Shown piece by piece: positions 33,369 to 42,004 of a stretch of DNA of 64,000 bases. Source of the stretch: Streptomyces stelliscabiei (GTDB lineage Bacteria; Actinomycetota; Actinomycetes; Streptomycetales; Streptomycetaceae); NCBI RefSeq assembly GCF_014873495.1, contig NZ_JADBGF010000001.1, positions 8,618,001-8,682,000 of the forward strand, written 5' to 3'. Each line of letters begins with the position of its first letter. The stretch's first letter is position 1. Below the pieces are notes generated by a model. That model saw only the letters and a list, made by a program, of their open reading frames with translations, was not told the DNA's origin and did not search any database. Made by a program: the position numbers and the translations under genes.

Positions 33369-34832
33369 TCAGAAGGGGTAGGCGGGGATGTCGCCCCGGA
33401 CGGTTACCCACTGCTGCTCAGTGAAGGCCTCGAGGTTCGCGGTGGCGCCGCCGTGACGGGAACCGTTGCCGGAGTCGCCGCGCCCGCCGAAGGGCACGGT
33501 GGCCTCGTCGTTGACCGTCTGGTCGTTGATGTGCACGAGCCCGGTGGGAATGCGTTCGGCCAATACCAGACCCTTGGCGATGTCCCGGGTCAGCACGCCC
33601 AGCGAGAGTCCGTACTCGGTTCCGGTGGCCAGCCTCACCGCCTCGTCCAGATTGTGGAAGGGCACCACGGGTGCGACCGGGCCGAATATCTCCTCCCGGT
33701 AGGCGCGTGCGGTCAAGGGGACGTCGGCCAGCACGGTCGGCCGGTACAGAAGGCCATCGTAGGTGCCGCCTGCCACGAGCCGGGCACCTGCCGCCACAGT
33801 GTCGGTGACGACGGCGTGCGCGGCCTGCAACTGCTGCTCGTCGATCATGGGGCCAACTGTCACCTCGCTCCTCGCCGGGTCTCCCACTGTCACGGCATTC
33901 GCCCGCCGGACCAGCGACTCGACGTACTCCTCGGCGATCGACGCGTGCACCAGATGCCGGCTTGAGGCCATGCAGATCTGCCCCGCATGGTGGAAGGAGC
34001 CGAACGCCCCCGCGGACGCCGCCTTCTCCACATCCACGTCGTCCAGGACGATCAGCGCCGAGTTGCCCCCCAGTTCGAGGTGGACGCGCTTCAGATGCCG
34101 CGTTGCCGCTGCCGCGATCGCTTTTCCGGCCCTCGTGGATCCGGTGAAGGCGATCACGGGCACCTGGGGGTGATCCACCAGTGCCGCGCCGACGTCAGCG
34201 CCCCCCGGCAGTACGTGCAGCAGGCCGCTGGGGAGTCCCGCCTCCTCGAAAACCCTCGCGATCACCACACCGCCGCAGATCGCGGTCCGGGGGTCGGGCT
34301 TGAGGACGACGGCGTTTCCCAGAGCCAGCGCCGGAGCCACCGCTCGCATCGCCAGCACCATCGGTGCGTTGAACGGGGAGATCACACCGACAACGCCGAC
34401 CGGGCGCCGACGGGAGAACGACAGCCGGTCCTCCACGGAGCGGAGCACCTCCCCGAACGGCGCCGCGGACAGCGCCGCGGCTTCGTGGCACTCCTCCGCT
34501 GCCCCGTTGGAGGTCTGGAACTCTGCGAACGCCCTGAGCGCCCCCGACTCCCGCACGATCCAGTCGGTGATCTCGGAGTGGTGCTCTTCGAACAGGTGCG
34601 CAGCACGCCGCAGGACCTGTGCCCGTTCGACGTACGGCAGCGCCGCCCACTGCTGCTGCGCCCGCACCGCCTGCCCCACGGCCCGGCCCAGATCGTCAGG
34701 CGTGGCCGCACCGACACGCCCCAGGGTCTCACCCGTCGCCGGCTCGAGCGCGTCGTACGTCTCGCCCGAACCCTTGATCCACTCACCGGAGAAGATCCTT
34801 TCCGACCAGTCGCCTGCTTCCAGAAACGTCAT
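33369..34832 (-). CDS. aldehyde dehydrogenase, vanillin/benzaldehyde dehydrogenase-like (paralog 1)
   Basis: The 487-residue protein has SPFNAPMVLAMRAVAPALALGNAVVLKPDP, quoted here only as its well-known Asn loop SPFNAP, LELGGNSAL with the general-base Glu, and HHAGQICMASSRH with the catalytic Cys. This set matches vanillin and benzaldehyde dehydrogenases. It would oxidise an aromatic aldehyde to the acid with NAD(P)+. The ATG follows GAGGAG. It is the last gene of a nine-gene operon headed by a lignostilbene-type dioxygenase, a likely source of the aldehyde. Two close paralogs lie in this window. Confidence 0.9.
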   Translation of the reverse strand: MTFLEAGDWSERIFSGEWIKGSGETYDALEPATGETLGRVGAATPDDLGRAVGQAVRAQQQWAALPYVERAQVLRRAAHLFEEHHSEITDWIVRESGALRAFAEFQTSNGAAEECHEAAALSAAPFGEVLRSVEDRLSFSRRRPVGVVGVISPFNAPMVLAMRAVAPALALGNAVVLKPDPRTAICGGVVIARVFEEAGLPSGLLHVLPGGADVGAALVDHPQVPVIAFTGSTRAGKAIAAAATRHLKRVHLELGGNSALIVLDDVDVEKAASAGAFGSFHHAGQICMASSRHLVHASIAEEYVESLVRRANAVTVGDPARSEVTVGPMIDEQQLQAAHAVVTDTVAAGARLVAGGTYDGLLYRPTVLADVPLTARAYREEIFGPVAPVVPFHNLDEAVRLATGTEYGLSLGVLTRDIAKGLVLAERIPTGLVHINDQTVNDEATVPFGGRGDSGNGSRHGGATANLEAFTEQQWVTVRGDIPAYPF

Positions 34833-34899
34833 GATGTTCTGCTCCTCGTAAGGTGATGGGGGGTCAGCCGCTGCCGCGATTGACATCGCCGCCCGTCGG

Positions 34900-35424
34900 T
34901 CAAGCCGAAGCATGTGTCCGGGCGGGGGGCTGGGACGGGCCGAGTCGCTCGAAGTGCCCTTGATGGAACACCAGCGGCCTGACCTGCGGAAACAACGCGG
35001 TCCCGTGCAGCCGCAGCACGGCGATCACGTGGTCGCCCGCCTCGACTTCGGAGTCCAGCGCGCATTCCAGCCACAGCACCGTGCCCGGCAGGAAGACCGC
35101 GCCGGATTCCCCGGCCTCCCATCGGACATCCGCGAAACGATCTTCCGCCGAGGAGGCGAGCGCCCGGCACAGGGTCCCGTGGTCCTCGGCGAGCACGCTG
35201 ACACCGAGGCTCGGCGCCTGGCGCAGCGCCTGCCACGTGCGGGAAGTGCGTGCCGCGCAGAACGACACCAACGGCGGTTTCAAGGAGACCGGCACGAACG
35301 AGCTCGCCGCCATCCCGACGGGCCGGCCACCCACGAGGGCGCAGACCGCCACCACTCCGGACGGCAGGTGACCGAACGCGTGGCGCAGCTCTTCGGGTGT
35401 CTCCGGGGATGCTTGCATCGACAC
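34900..35424 (-). CDS. flavin reductase (two-component monooxygenase partner)
   Basis: The 174-residue protein is a flavin reductase-like split barrel: LRHAFGHLPSGVVAVCALVGGRPVGMAASSFVPVSLKPPLVSFC (given as its N-terminal pattern GHLPSGVVAV and SSFVPVSLKPPLV), ending with GDHVIAVLRLHG and PLVFHQGHF. It reduces FMN or FAD with NAD(P)H and hands it to an oxygenase. The acyl-CoA dehydrogenase-fold monooxygenase two genes upstream is the obvious partner. GAGGAG lies just before; the GTG given or an ATG two codons later could be the start. Confidence 0.88.
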   Translation of the reverse strand: MSMQASPETPEELRHAFGHLPSGVVAVCALVGGRPVGMAASSFVPVSLKPPLVSFCAARTSRTWQALRQAPSLGVSVLAEDHGTLCRALASSAEDRFADVRWEAGESGAVFLPGTVLWLECALDSEVEAGDHVIAVLRLHGTALFPQVRPLVFHQGHFERLGPSQPPARTHASA

Positions 35425-35448
35425 TTCTCTCCTCGCCGCCTGAGCGGT

Positions 35449-36249
35449 TCAGTTGATGCCGCCGTCGATGACCAGGTTGACGCCAGTCACGAAGTCGGCG
35501 CGGGGGCTGGCCAGGTAGCAGACGGCGGAGGCGATGTCCTCCGGCCGACCGATGCGGCCGGCGGTCTGGCGGAACACCTCGACGGCGATGTGGCGCTCGT
35601 GCGCCTGCCACCCGCCCTCCAGCCGCATCTCGGCAGCGATGGCGGCGAGTTCCGCGGCGGAGCCGGGCGTGTGGATGATGCCGGCACTGATGGAGTTGGC
35701 CGTGATGCCGGTTCCGGCCAGGCCGCGGGACAGGCTGCGTGTCATGTTGATCTCCGCTGCCTTGGCCGCCTGGTAGTCGGGGAAATTGGGCGGTTGGTGC
35801 AGGGCGATGGCGCTGGCGATCTGGATGACGCGTCCCCAGCAGCGCTCCCTCATGGCGGGGACCAGGCTGTTGACCAGGGCTGCGGTCGAGATCACGTTCA
35901 GCTTGTAGGTCTCGAGCCAGTTGTCGGGCGAGGTACCGAACCAGCCGTCGCGCTCCCAGCCTCCGTGGCGTCCGCCCGCGTTGTTGACCAGGATGTCCAC
36001 GCCGCCGGAGTCGAGCAGTCGCCGGCAGACGGCGTCGACCTGGTCGGCGTCCGTGAGATCGCCGAGCACCTCGTCGGCCTGGCCACCGTTCTCCCGGATC
36101 ATCGCCGCGATCTTGGACGTGCGCTCCCCGTTCCGGCCGTGCACGACGACGTGGGCGCCCTCGTCGGCCAGTGCCAGCGCGATACTGGTGCCGATGCCCG
36201 AGCTGCTGCCGGTGACGAGGACCCGCTTGCCGTTCAGTTCGAGGTTCAT
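35449..36249 (-). CDS. short-chain dehydrogenase/reductase
   Basis: The 266-residue SDR has the cofactor motif VTGSSSGIGTSIALAL, an NNAGG motif (VDILVNNAGGRHGGW), the active-site Ser (IQIASAIAL) and YQAAK as YxxxK. VHGRN after the second strand suggests NADPH. It probably oxidises or reduces a ring or side-chain alcohol in the pathway. It lies between the monooxygenase and its flavin reductase with short gaps (18 and 24 bp), so it acts in the same route. Confidence 0.9.
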   Translation of the reverse strand: MNLELNGKRVLVTGSSSGIGTSIALALADEGAHVVVHGRNGERTSKIAAMIRENGGQADEVLGDLTDADQVDAVCRRLLDSGGVDILVNNAGGRHGGWERDGWFGTSPDNWLETYKLNVISTAALVNSLVPAMRERCWGRVIQIASAIALHQPPNFPDYQAAKAAEINMTRSLSRGLAGTGITANSISAGIIHTPGSAAELAAIAAEMRLEGGWQAHERHIAVEVFRQTAGRIGRPEDIASAVCYLASPRADFVTGVNLVIDGGIN

Positions 36250-36267
36250 GATGTCTCCTGGTCCGGC

Positions 36268-37590
36268 TCAAGCGACGGGTTCGACGATCCGCGGGGCCTC
36301 TGCGGCCTTGGCCACGCCGGGCACGGCCGCCATGCCGTCGCTGAATGGTGTCTGCCCCATGAGATGCCGTCCGCTGATCTCCGCCGCCGGGTCGAGCCGG
36401 GTGGAGCCGTGGGTCAACGCCACCCGCGCATCGCGTGCGAAGCGCTGAATCGGGTTGCGCAGACTGACCGTGGACGAGCCGAGCGCGATCTGTATCGCGT
36501 CGATGGCGGCACCACAGACATTGCCGGCGTGCACGAAGTCCATGGTGATCTCGGACTCCTCGGCCGCCGTGAACGGCTGTCCGTCGCGCGCCTTGCGGTC
36601 GATGTGGTCCGCGCGGCCGAACAGCAGGCTTTCCGCCGCGTTGATCATGGCGCGCGTCTTGCCCGCGACGACCTGCACCGACGGAGTGGCAGCCAGTGTG
36701 TCGTAAGGGAGGTTGAAAGGCTTCTTGCGCCGGCTCTGGTCGACGAAGCAGTCGAAGGCGCCCTTGGCCATTCCCAGGACCACGGCCATGGTCTCCATGG
36801 CCACGATGAGCATCAGGCCTCGGGCGTCGAGGGCGAAGCCCAGCCCCGCGTAGCGTTGGTGCAGGCCGTCCAGACGCCCCGGCATACCGGCGAGATCCGC
36901 GACGCGCCGTTCGGGGACGAAGACTTCCGCAGGTGTCGTGACGCTGTTGCTGGACGAACCGGACAGTCCCATGACGTGCCAGTCGTCGACGATCTCGTAC
37001 TGGCCCTTCTCCAGCAGTGCCATCGCGCGCGTCGTGGTGCCGGGGGCTGTCTCCACCTCGATGCCGACGACCAGATAGGCGGCGTGCTTGGAGCCGCTGC
37101 CGAAGCCCCACTTGTTCCCGGCTTCGATCAGGTAGCCGCCCGGAACCGGGCGGGCCTTCTGAATCCTCTCCGAGAACAGCGAGGCGCTCACCACGACCGG
37201 CCCCGGCCACTGCGGAGCGCGTGCGTAGACCTCGGTGACCGTCTCCTGCGGGAAGGTGAGCATGACCCGGGTGAACCCGCTCGCGATCATGGCGGTCCAG
37301 CCCGCCGATCCGTCGCCGCTCGCGGCCGCGCTGACGATTTCGGCCAGATCGCGCGCTCCCAGGGCATAGCCGCCGAATTCTATCGGCACTGAGGCCCGAA
37401 ACACTCCGGCCTCGTGCAGCGCATCGAGCGTGGGCGACGCCAGACAGCCGATTTTCTCACCTTCCAGGGCGTTCTCCCGGATCAGCGGTACCACTGCCCG
37501 CACGGCGTCACGGATGCGGCGCCCCTCCGGTGTCGTGAACGGCGACTCGTGGATAGACCCTGCTTGAGTCATATCTGGCGCTTCTTTCAT
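36268..37590 (-). CDS. flavin-dependent monooxygenase, acyl-CoA dehydrogenase fold (HsaA/group D-like)
   Basis: The 440-residue protein has the acyl-CoA dehydrogenase layout: an N-terminal helical part, ASGDGSAGWTAMIASG, a middle beta domain (WGFGSGSKHAAYLVVG; MGLSGSSSNSV) and a C-terminal helical bundle. GSAGW and GLSGSSS patterns are those of two-component hydroxylases such as HsaA or DszC-like enzymes, not of CoA dehydrogenases, whose catalytic Glu is missing. It would hydroxylate an aromatic or polycyclic ring with reduced flavin. AGAAAGGA sets the ATG at MKEAPD. Confidence 0.85.
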   Translation of the reverse strand: MKEAPDMTQAGSIHESPFTTPEGRRIRDAVRAVVPLIRENALEGEKIGCLASPTLDALHEAGVFRASVPIEFGGYALGARDLAEIVSAAASGDGSAGWTAMIASGFTRVMLTFPQETVTEVYARAPQWPGPVVVSASLFSERIQKARPVPGGYLIEAGNKWGFGSGSKHAAYLVVGIEVETAPGTTTRAMALLEKGQYEIVDDWHVMGLSGSSSNSVTTPAEVFVPERRVADLAGMPGRLDGLHQRYAGLGFALDARGLMLIVAMETMAVVLGMAKGAFDCFVDQSRRKKPFNLPYDTLAATPSVQVVAGKTRAMINAAESLLFGRADHIDRKARDGQPFTAAEESEITMDFVHAGNVCGAAIDAIQIALGSSTVSLRNPIQRFARDARVALTHGSTRLDPAAEISGRHLMGQTPFSDGMAAVPGVAKAAEAPRIVEPVA

Positions 37591-37606
37591 GTACGTATCC
37601 TTTCTC

Positions 37607-38458
37607 TCACCAAGCCGATGGCGTGCCGAGCGGCAGGATTTCTCGTATTTCGTCGATACTGCGTATTTCGTTGTCGACCACTTTGAAGAGGGCCATCATG
37701 TAAAAAGAGCCGCTGTCGGGCCGCGGGCTGCCGGGGACGGGGTGGAAGTCGACGACGACCACACTCGCCGCGATCCCGCGGGCCACGTCGACAACGGGAC
37801 AGCGGCGCCCACGGGCCGTCGGTCTGGCGCCTCGGGTGTTGTTCAGGCAACTCGCGACGGTGTGCACGGTGGCGTCCGGAGACAGCAGAGTGGTGAGGGT
37901 GTTCGTCACCTTCTTGCCGTTGTCGTAACGGTCACATCGGTATCCGAAGCGAGCCAGGCTGCCGTCGCTTTCCTGCAGTGCGGTCCAGTAGCTGTCCGCC
38001 GCGAGGACCAGCCCGTCCCGGTCGCAGGCTCGGTCGGGGGGAACCGGTGCGTCGTAGAGCACGTCGGGTGCCAGCAACTGGTCCACATCGGCGAAGTGCC
38101 CGCTCGGATCGGTACTGATGACGGCCTCTGCCTCGGTCACCTCGTCCCCGACGACCTTCAGTCGCAGGCCGAACGGCCGGCGTTGTCCCGCCGCGACGAC
38201 GACCCCCATGGTGATGAGCTGCCCCTGGACCGGATCGGCGAAGGTCTGTAGGCCGAGGAAATCCTCGGCGGTCGCCCAGAGTCCATGTCCTGGCGCGGTC
38301 TCATCGGCGTTCTCCGTCGCCCGGAAAGAGTGCGCGAGGCTCGCGAGGCCCGGATCGTGCCCCACCAAGCTCTGCAGGAAGCTCTCCCCGTGCCTGAAAA
38401 GGTCCCGCTCGGGTTCCCAGCCGTGCGTCATTCCGACACCACCTGTCAGGGTTCGCAT
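37607..38458 (-). CDS. DUF8021-like protein
   Basis: The 283-residue protein is soluble with no signal peptide. Features matching the DUF8021 pattern as I know it from fungal and some bacterial proteins are FGYRCDRYDNGKKVTN, CPVVDVARGIAASVVVVDF and the C-terminus FYMMALFKVVDNEIRSIDEI followed by PLGTPSAW. This cystatin/NTF2-like fold often binds a small ligand or acts as a lyase or isomerase; no activity can be assigned. GGAGG precedes the ATG. It sits directly upstream of the monooxygenase gene (16 bp). A second, partial gene of this type lies at the right edge of the window. Confidence 0.65.
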   Translation of the reverse strand: MRTLTGGVGMTHGWEPERDLFRHGESFLQSLVGHDPGLASLAHSFRATENADETAPGHGLWATAEDFLGLQTFADPVQGQLITMGVVVAAGQRRPFGLRLKVVGDEVTEAEAVISTDPSGHFADVDQLLAPDVLYDAPVPPDRACDRDGLVLAADSYWTALQESDGSLARFGYRCDRYDNGKKVTNTLTTLLSPDATVHTVASCLNNTRGARPTARGRRCPVVDVARGIAASVVVVDFHPVPGSPRPDSGSFYMMALFKVVDNEIRSIDEIREILPLGTPSAW

Positions 38459-38604
38459 TCCTGCCCGCCTCCGCTCTGTGCGTGGATGTTTCCTATCGGT
38501 CCACGCAGATTGACCCTAGGCCTCGGCCCTCTCGGTAACCAGACGGCGTATTCGGGTCTGCCAGGGTTATTGACTGCGAAGGGGCCGGGTGCAATTCACC
38601 TGAT

Positions 38605-40197
38605 TCACCGGAATTCCGGCTCCTGCCCTTCGAGCACGGCTTGGCGGTACTGCGCGAGCATTTCCTGTTTCATGGCCTGAAGCCGGGCTGCTTCCGGTGC
38701 GTCACGACGGCCGATGGCCCGCAGGACATCATGTGTGGACTGGGCGAAAAACTCGATGACCCAGGACGGCGCATGCAACTCCTCGCTCATGCTCCAGGAC
38801 ACATAGGCCTTGATGCCATTCACGAAGAGCGACAGCAGCACATTGCGCGCCAGGCGGTTCTGCAGCCTTTCGATCAGCTGAAAACTGGCTATCGGCGCGG
38901 CACTCGTCAGTTGTCGCAGTTCATCGAAGAGCGCGTCGAAAAGCTCGGCATCGCGGGGACCTGTCTTCCTGGCGGCGATCTCGGCCATCTCGATCATGAG
39001 ACTGCCGAGTGCCAGGGCGGCGCCCTCGGGCGGTTCGGAGTGCGATGCGAGGTAGACGCAGACCTGACGGCTCAGGGGGGCTGGGCCCGGGCACCGGGTC
39101 ACCAGGCCGTGTCCGCGTCCGGGCAACGTGACCGCCGTCTCCGCGTCCTCCATCATGCGGATCGCCTGGCGGATGACGCTGCGATCGACGCCGAATCGTT
39201 CGGCCAGTTCGCACTCGTTGCCCAGTGGCCGGCCTCGCACCCATTCCCCTGGCGTGATCTCCGACATCATCCGCCGCACGGCCGCGAACGCGGGTATGCG
39301 CATCTGCTCGAGCGGCTCCGGCACCGGCGTGCCCTTCCAGTCGCCCGTCCGTGCGACCTGCGCGAGGGTGTCCCGCGCCGCGCCGCAGAAGAGCGGACGC
39401 GCCTGACGCACGGCGTCCTCCGTACGGCCGCGATCGAGGTCATGGATGATCCGCTGCCGTATGTCGGCCAGCGCGTCGGCCTCCAGGGCGGTACTCATCC
39501 GCGGCAGCAGTGGGGCCAGGACGTCGTTGAAGTACTTCAGCGGACCGCTGTCGCTTGCGCCGATCACCTCGGTGGCGAATCGCCCGAGCAGCGCGGCGGT
39601 GTCCGGCATCTCGCCGTCGTCCGCCGCATGGTTCTCCCACAGCGGCCTTCCGCCGGCCTGCCGTGACCGGTCGCCTATGAGACGTACGGCGCTGATGTGC
39701 ACGGCACTCCACGCCTCGACGATGTCCGGCAGTCCCAGGCCGGTGAGGTAGGCGTAACCGCCGATCATGACCAGCAGATGTGTGCCGCCCGGCCTGGCGA
39801 CTGCGATGCCGCCCTGCGGGCCGCGCCGTACCCGCACCTCGTCACGTGCCTCCAGCACGCGTACGGCCTCCCGCATGACGTCCCGGCCGACGCCGTAGTA
39901 CGCGGCCATGTCGGCCTCGCTGCCGTACACCTTGCCGACCGGCCAGCCGTCGCGGATGAAACGTTCCTCCATGTCCCGGGAGACGACCAGAGGCAGTTTG
40001 GTCAGTCGCTCCTGGTCGCCGACCACGCTGGAGTAGAGCTCCGACAGCATTTTTCCGGTCGCTCCGGTCGCTCCGGTCGCTCCGGTCGCTCCGGTCGCTC
40101 CGGTCGCTCCGGTCGCTCCGGTCGCTCCGGTCGTACGGGGGTGCCGTGCTCCGCCGGGGCCATCGGAGGGCCCGCGAGAGCGTCTGGTTGTGTTCAT
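38605..40197 (-). CDS. tandem GntR/FadR-type regulator with a Gly-Ala-Thr repeat
   Basis: The 530-residue protein has two winged helices and two FadR-like helical effector domains in a row. DNA-binding unit one is at about residues 93-137 (GSEADMAAYYGVGRDVMREAVRVLEARDEVRVRR, partly given). Unit two is at about 328-372 (GNECELAERFGVDRSVIRQAIRMMEDAETAV, partly given). A collagen-like Thr-Gly-Ala run, coded by a 9-bp DNA repeat, occupies residues 23-48. GAGGG before the ATG shows that the repeat is translated. Ordinary GntR proteins have one such unit of about 240 residues, so this is a duplication fused in one chain. It probably represses this operon. Confidence 0.85.
   Translation of the reverse strand: MNTTRRSRGPSDGPGGARHPRTTGATGATGATGATGATGATGATGATGKMLSELYSSVVGDQERLTKLPLVVSRDMEERFIRDGWPVGKVYGSEADMAAYYGVGRDVMREAVRVLEARDEVRVRRGPQGGIAVARPGGTHLLVMIGGYAYLTGLGLPDIVEAWSAVHISAVRLIGDRSRQAGGRPLWENHAADDGEMPDTAALLGRFATEVIGASDSGPLKYFNDVLAPLLPRMSTALEADALADIRQRIIHDLDRGRTEDAVRQARPLFCGAARDTLAQVARTGDWKGTPVPEPLEQMRIPAFAAVRRMMSEITPGEWVRGRPLGNECELAERFGVDRSVIRQAIRMMEDAETAVTLPGRGHGLVTRCPGPAPLSRQVCVYLASHSEPPEGAALALGSLMIEMAEIAARKTGPRDAELFDALFDELRQLTSAAPIASFQLIERLQNRLARNVLLSLFVNGIKAYVSWSMSEELHAPSWVIEFFAQSTHDVLRAIGRRDAPEAARLQAMKQEMLAQYRQAVLEGQEPEFR
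40055..40133. repeat. 9-bp tandem repeat inside the regulator gene
   Basis: Eight perfect copies of CCGGTCGCT plus a partial ninth run head to tail. On the coding strand each copy encodes three residues of the Thr-Gly-Ala run, so gain or loss of copies keeps the frame and only changes linker length. Confidence 0.95.
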
Positions 40198-40270
40198 CGC
40201 TGTCCCTCAGATCCGGGGGGTGGCGGAGCAACGGGCGTGATCGCACTCGGTTGCCGGCGGCTCGCCGAGG

Positions 40271-41575
40271 CTAGGGGGTTGCCTCCTGTCCGGAGAGGCG
40301 TGTGTCCGTCCCGCCCGTGACCGTGTGCGTCCTGCCCGCATCGCGAGGAGCGGGCTTGACCACCGCGTAGATGTACGGCTTGAGCCTGAACATGAGCAGC
40401 GCGGAAACGGTGGTGGCGGCCACAGCGAGTGAGATCGGGAGCGTGTAGCTGCCGGAGGTGTCGAAGCCCATACCGATCAGCGTGGGCCCGGTTCCGATGC
40501 TGATCATGCTGCACGCGAGGCTGATGCCGAATATCTCGGCGGATGCCCGAAGCCCGAAGTACCGGGTGATCAGGTAGGGCAACAGGAGCGTCACGGCGGT
40601 CAGCGCGCATCCCATCAGGACGACTCCGACGCCCAGCATCCACAAGGTGTCCCCGGCGGCGAGAAGCAGGACCAGGCTGATCGCCGGCAGGGTGTAGAGC
40701 ACGGCGGCGACGCGGTGCGACCTGATGCGGTCGGTGAGGGAGCCGGAAAAGAGCACGCCGACCATCCCGGACACCGCCATGAGGGATACCAGGAAAGTCG
40801 CCGTGCCGCCGGTGACGCCGCGGCCGGTGAACCAGTGCACCATGTGCGCCTGCGTGCCGATCAACGAACTCGTCGCGAGGCACTCCGCCGCCGTCAGGGT
40901 CCAGAAGGTCCGGGATCGGTATGCCCGCTTTGCGGGCACGCCTTCGAAGACCGCCGGGGACGGCGTGGCAGCAGCCGGGGAATCCGTGGCGGCATCCGCG
41001 CTCCGCACCTTCAGGAAGAACAGGGCCGATATGCATCCGACGACCAGGACAGCGGCGGCCAGCACCTCGTAGGCGGTGCGCCAGCCGAATGCGTCGATCA
41101 GCCATCGCGCCACCGGCGCGACCAGGGACTGCGACAGTGCGGGGGCCACCGCGACCACCAGACCGAGGGCGAGCGCCCGGTTGCTGTCCCACCACGAGGA
41201 GACGACGCGCACGTGGGCTACCGGCCCGGCCAGTGCGGCACCGATGCCGATGCAGACGGCGGATGCCCAGAACACGAATCCTGTTGAGTGTATCCGGGAC
41301 AGGCCGAACAGCCCCAGGGCGAAGGTCGCGACACCGATGGTGACCGGGATGCGCACCCCGACCCGGTCGATCAGGCGCCCGCTGAAGGGAGTGCTGAAAG
41401 CGCCGACGTAGGCGGACACCGTGAACACCAAGGTGAAGACGGAAACGCCCCAACCCATCGATGCCGATACCGGACCGAGAAAGACCGACAGAGATCCGAC
41501 GTAAATGGCCGACATGCCGAAGGACATGCAGAAGAAAGCGGCCACTGTAGCGGAGATGCGAGGATACGATGACAT
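40271..41575 (-). CDS. MFS transporter (OFA/monocarboxylate-like)
   Basis: The 434-residue protein has 12 predicted helices. Its N-terminal pattern (MGWGVSVFTLVFTVSAYVGAFSTPFSGRLIDRVG, seen as GRLIDRVGVR in loop 2-3) and the loop VSSWWDSNRALALGLV match the OFA/monocarboxylate transporter group. It probably imports an aromatic acid or related substrate of the operon. It lies between the SnoaL-like and regulator genes on the same strand. Confidence 0.88.
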   Translation of the reverse strand: MSSYPRISATVAAFFCMSFGMSAIYVGSLSVFLGPVSASMGWGVSVFTLVFTVSAYVGAFSTPFSGRLIDRVGVRIPVTIGVATFALGLFGLSRIHSTGFVFWASAVCIGIGAALAGPVAHVRVVSSWWDSNRALALGLVVAVAPALSQSLVAPVARWLIDAFGWRTAYEVLAAAVLVVGCISALFFLKVRSADAATDSPAAATPSPAVFEGVPAKRAYRSRTFWTLTAAECLATSSLIGTQAHMVHWFTGRGVTGGTATFLVSLMAVSGMVGVLFSGSLTDRIRSHRVAAVLYTLPAISLVLLLAAGDTLWMLGVGVVLMGCALTAVTLLLPYLITRYFGLRASAEIFGISLACSMISIGTGPTLIGMGFDTSGSYTLPISLAVAATTVSALLMFRLKPYIYAVVKPAPRDAGRTHTVTGGTDTRLSGQEATP

Positions 41576-41620
41576 TCGAAAACCCTCTCGCGACCGGGCT
41601 CCGTTGCCCGAATTCGACGT

Positions 41621-41998
41621 CTATCCTGCTTCTTTGGGAGCGCCGTCCCAGTGCTCGGCGAGCTTGCCGTCCTCGATCCGCCACATGTCGAACCAGTAGG
41701 AGCGATAGGTCTTGCCCGGGTCATCCGGATCGGGCAGGTCCCGGGCCAGCATCATCACGACCTTGTCTCCTTCGGCGACGAACACCGGAGGCTCGGGCGC
41801 AGGGCGCATGGATTCCCGGGCCACGCGAGCCTGATCGGTTTTCGTCCACTCGATGATCGCGTCGGCTCCCGAGTCGATGTTGGGATTGTGCTGGACATAG
41901 GACTCGGTGAGGTATTCGCGCGCCTGTTCCGAGGTCGAGGGATCGACGAGGAGTGACATCATCTTGAGCACGATGTCCTTGGACTGGTCACCGGACAT
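41621..41998 (-). CDS. SnoaL-like (NTF2-fold) protein
   Basis: The 125-residue protein has the SnoaL pattern: YLTESYVQHNPNIDSGADAI, then VFVAEGDKVVMMLARD and a C-terminal YWFDMWRIEDGKLAEHWD. These polyketide-cyclase-like proteins catalyse aldol or isomerisation reactions, or bind ligands. It lies 6 bp after the dioxygenase gene stop region and is surely co-transcribed with it. The specific reaction is unknown. Confidence 0.88.
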   Translation of the reverse strand: MSGDQSKDIVLKMMSLLVDPSTSEQAREYLTESYVQHNPNIDSGADAIIEWTKTDQARVARESMRPAPEPPVFVAEGDKVVMMLARDLPDPDDPGKTYRSYWFDMWRIEDGKLAEHWDGAPKEAG

Positions 41999-42004
41999 GG
42001 TGGG

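Noticed and set aside
34829..37392. Two very long frames (793 codons minus, 826 codons plus) over the reductase-SDR-monooxygenase genes
   Set aside because: Composition is Arg/Gly/His-rich shadow sequence and three genes with clear motifs lie in other frames.
40055..40133. Short tandem repeat as a possible CRISPR array
   Set aside because: Units are 9 bp with no spacers and lie inside a coding frame.
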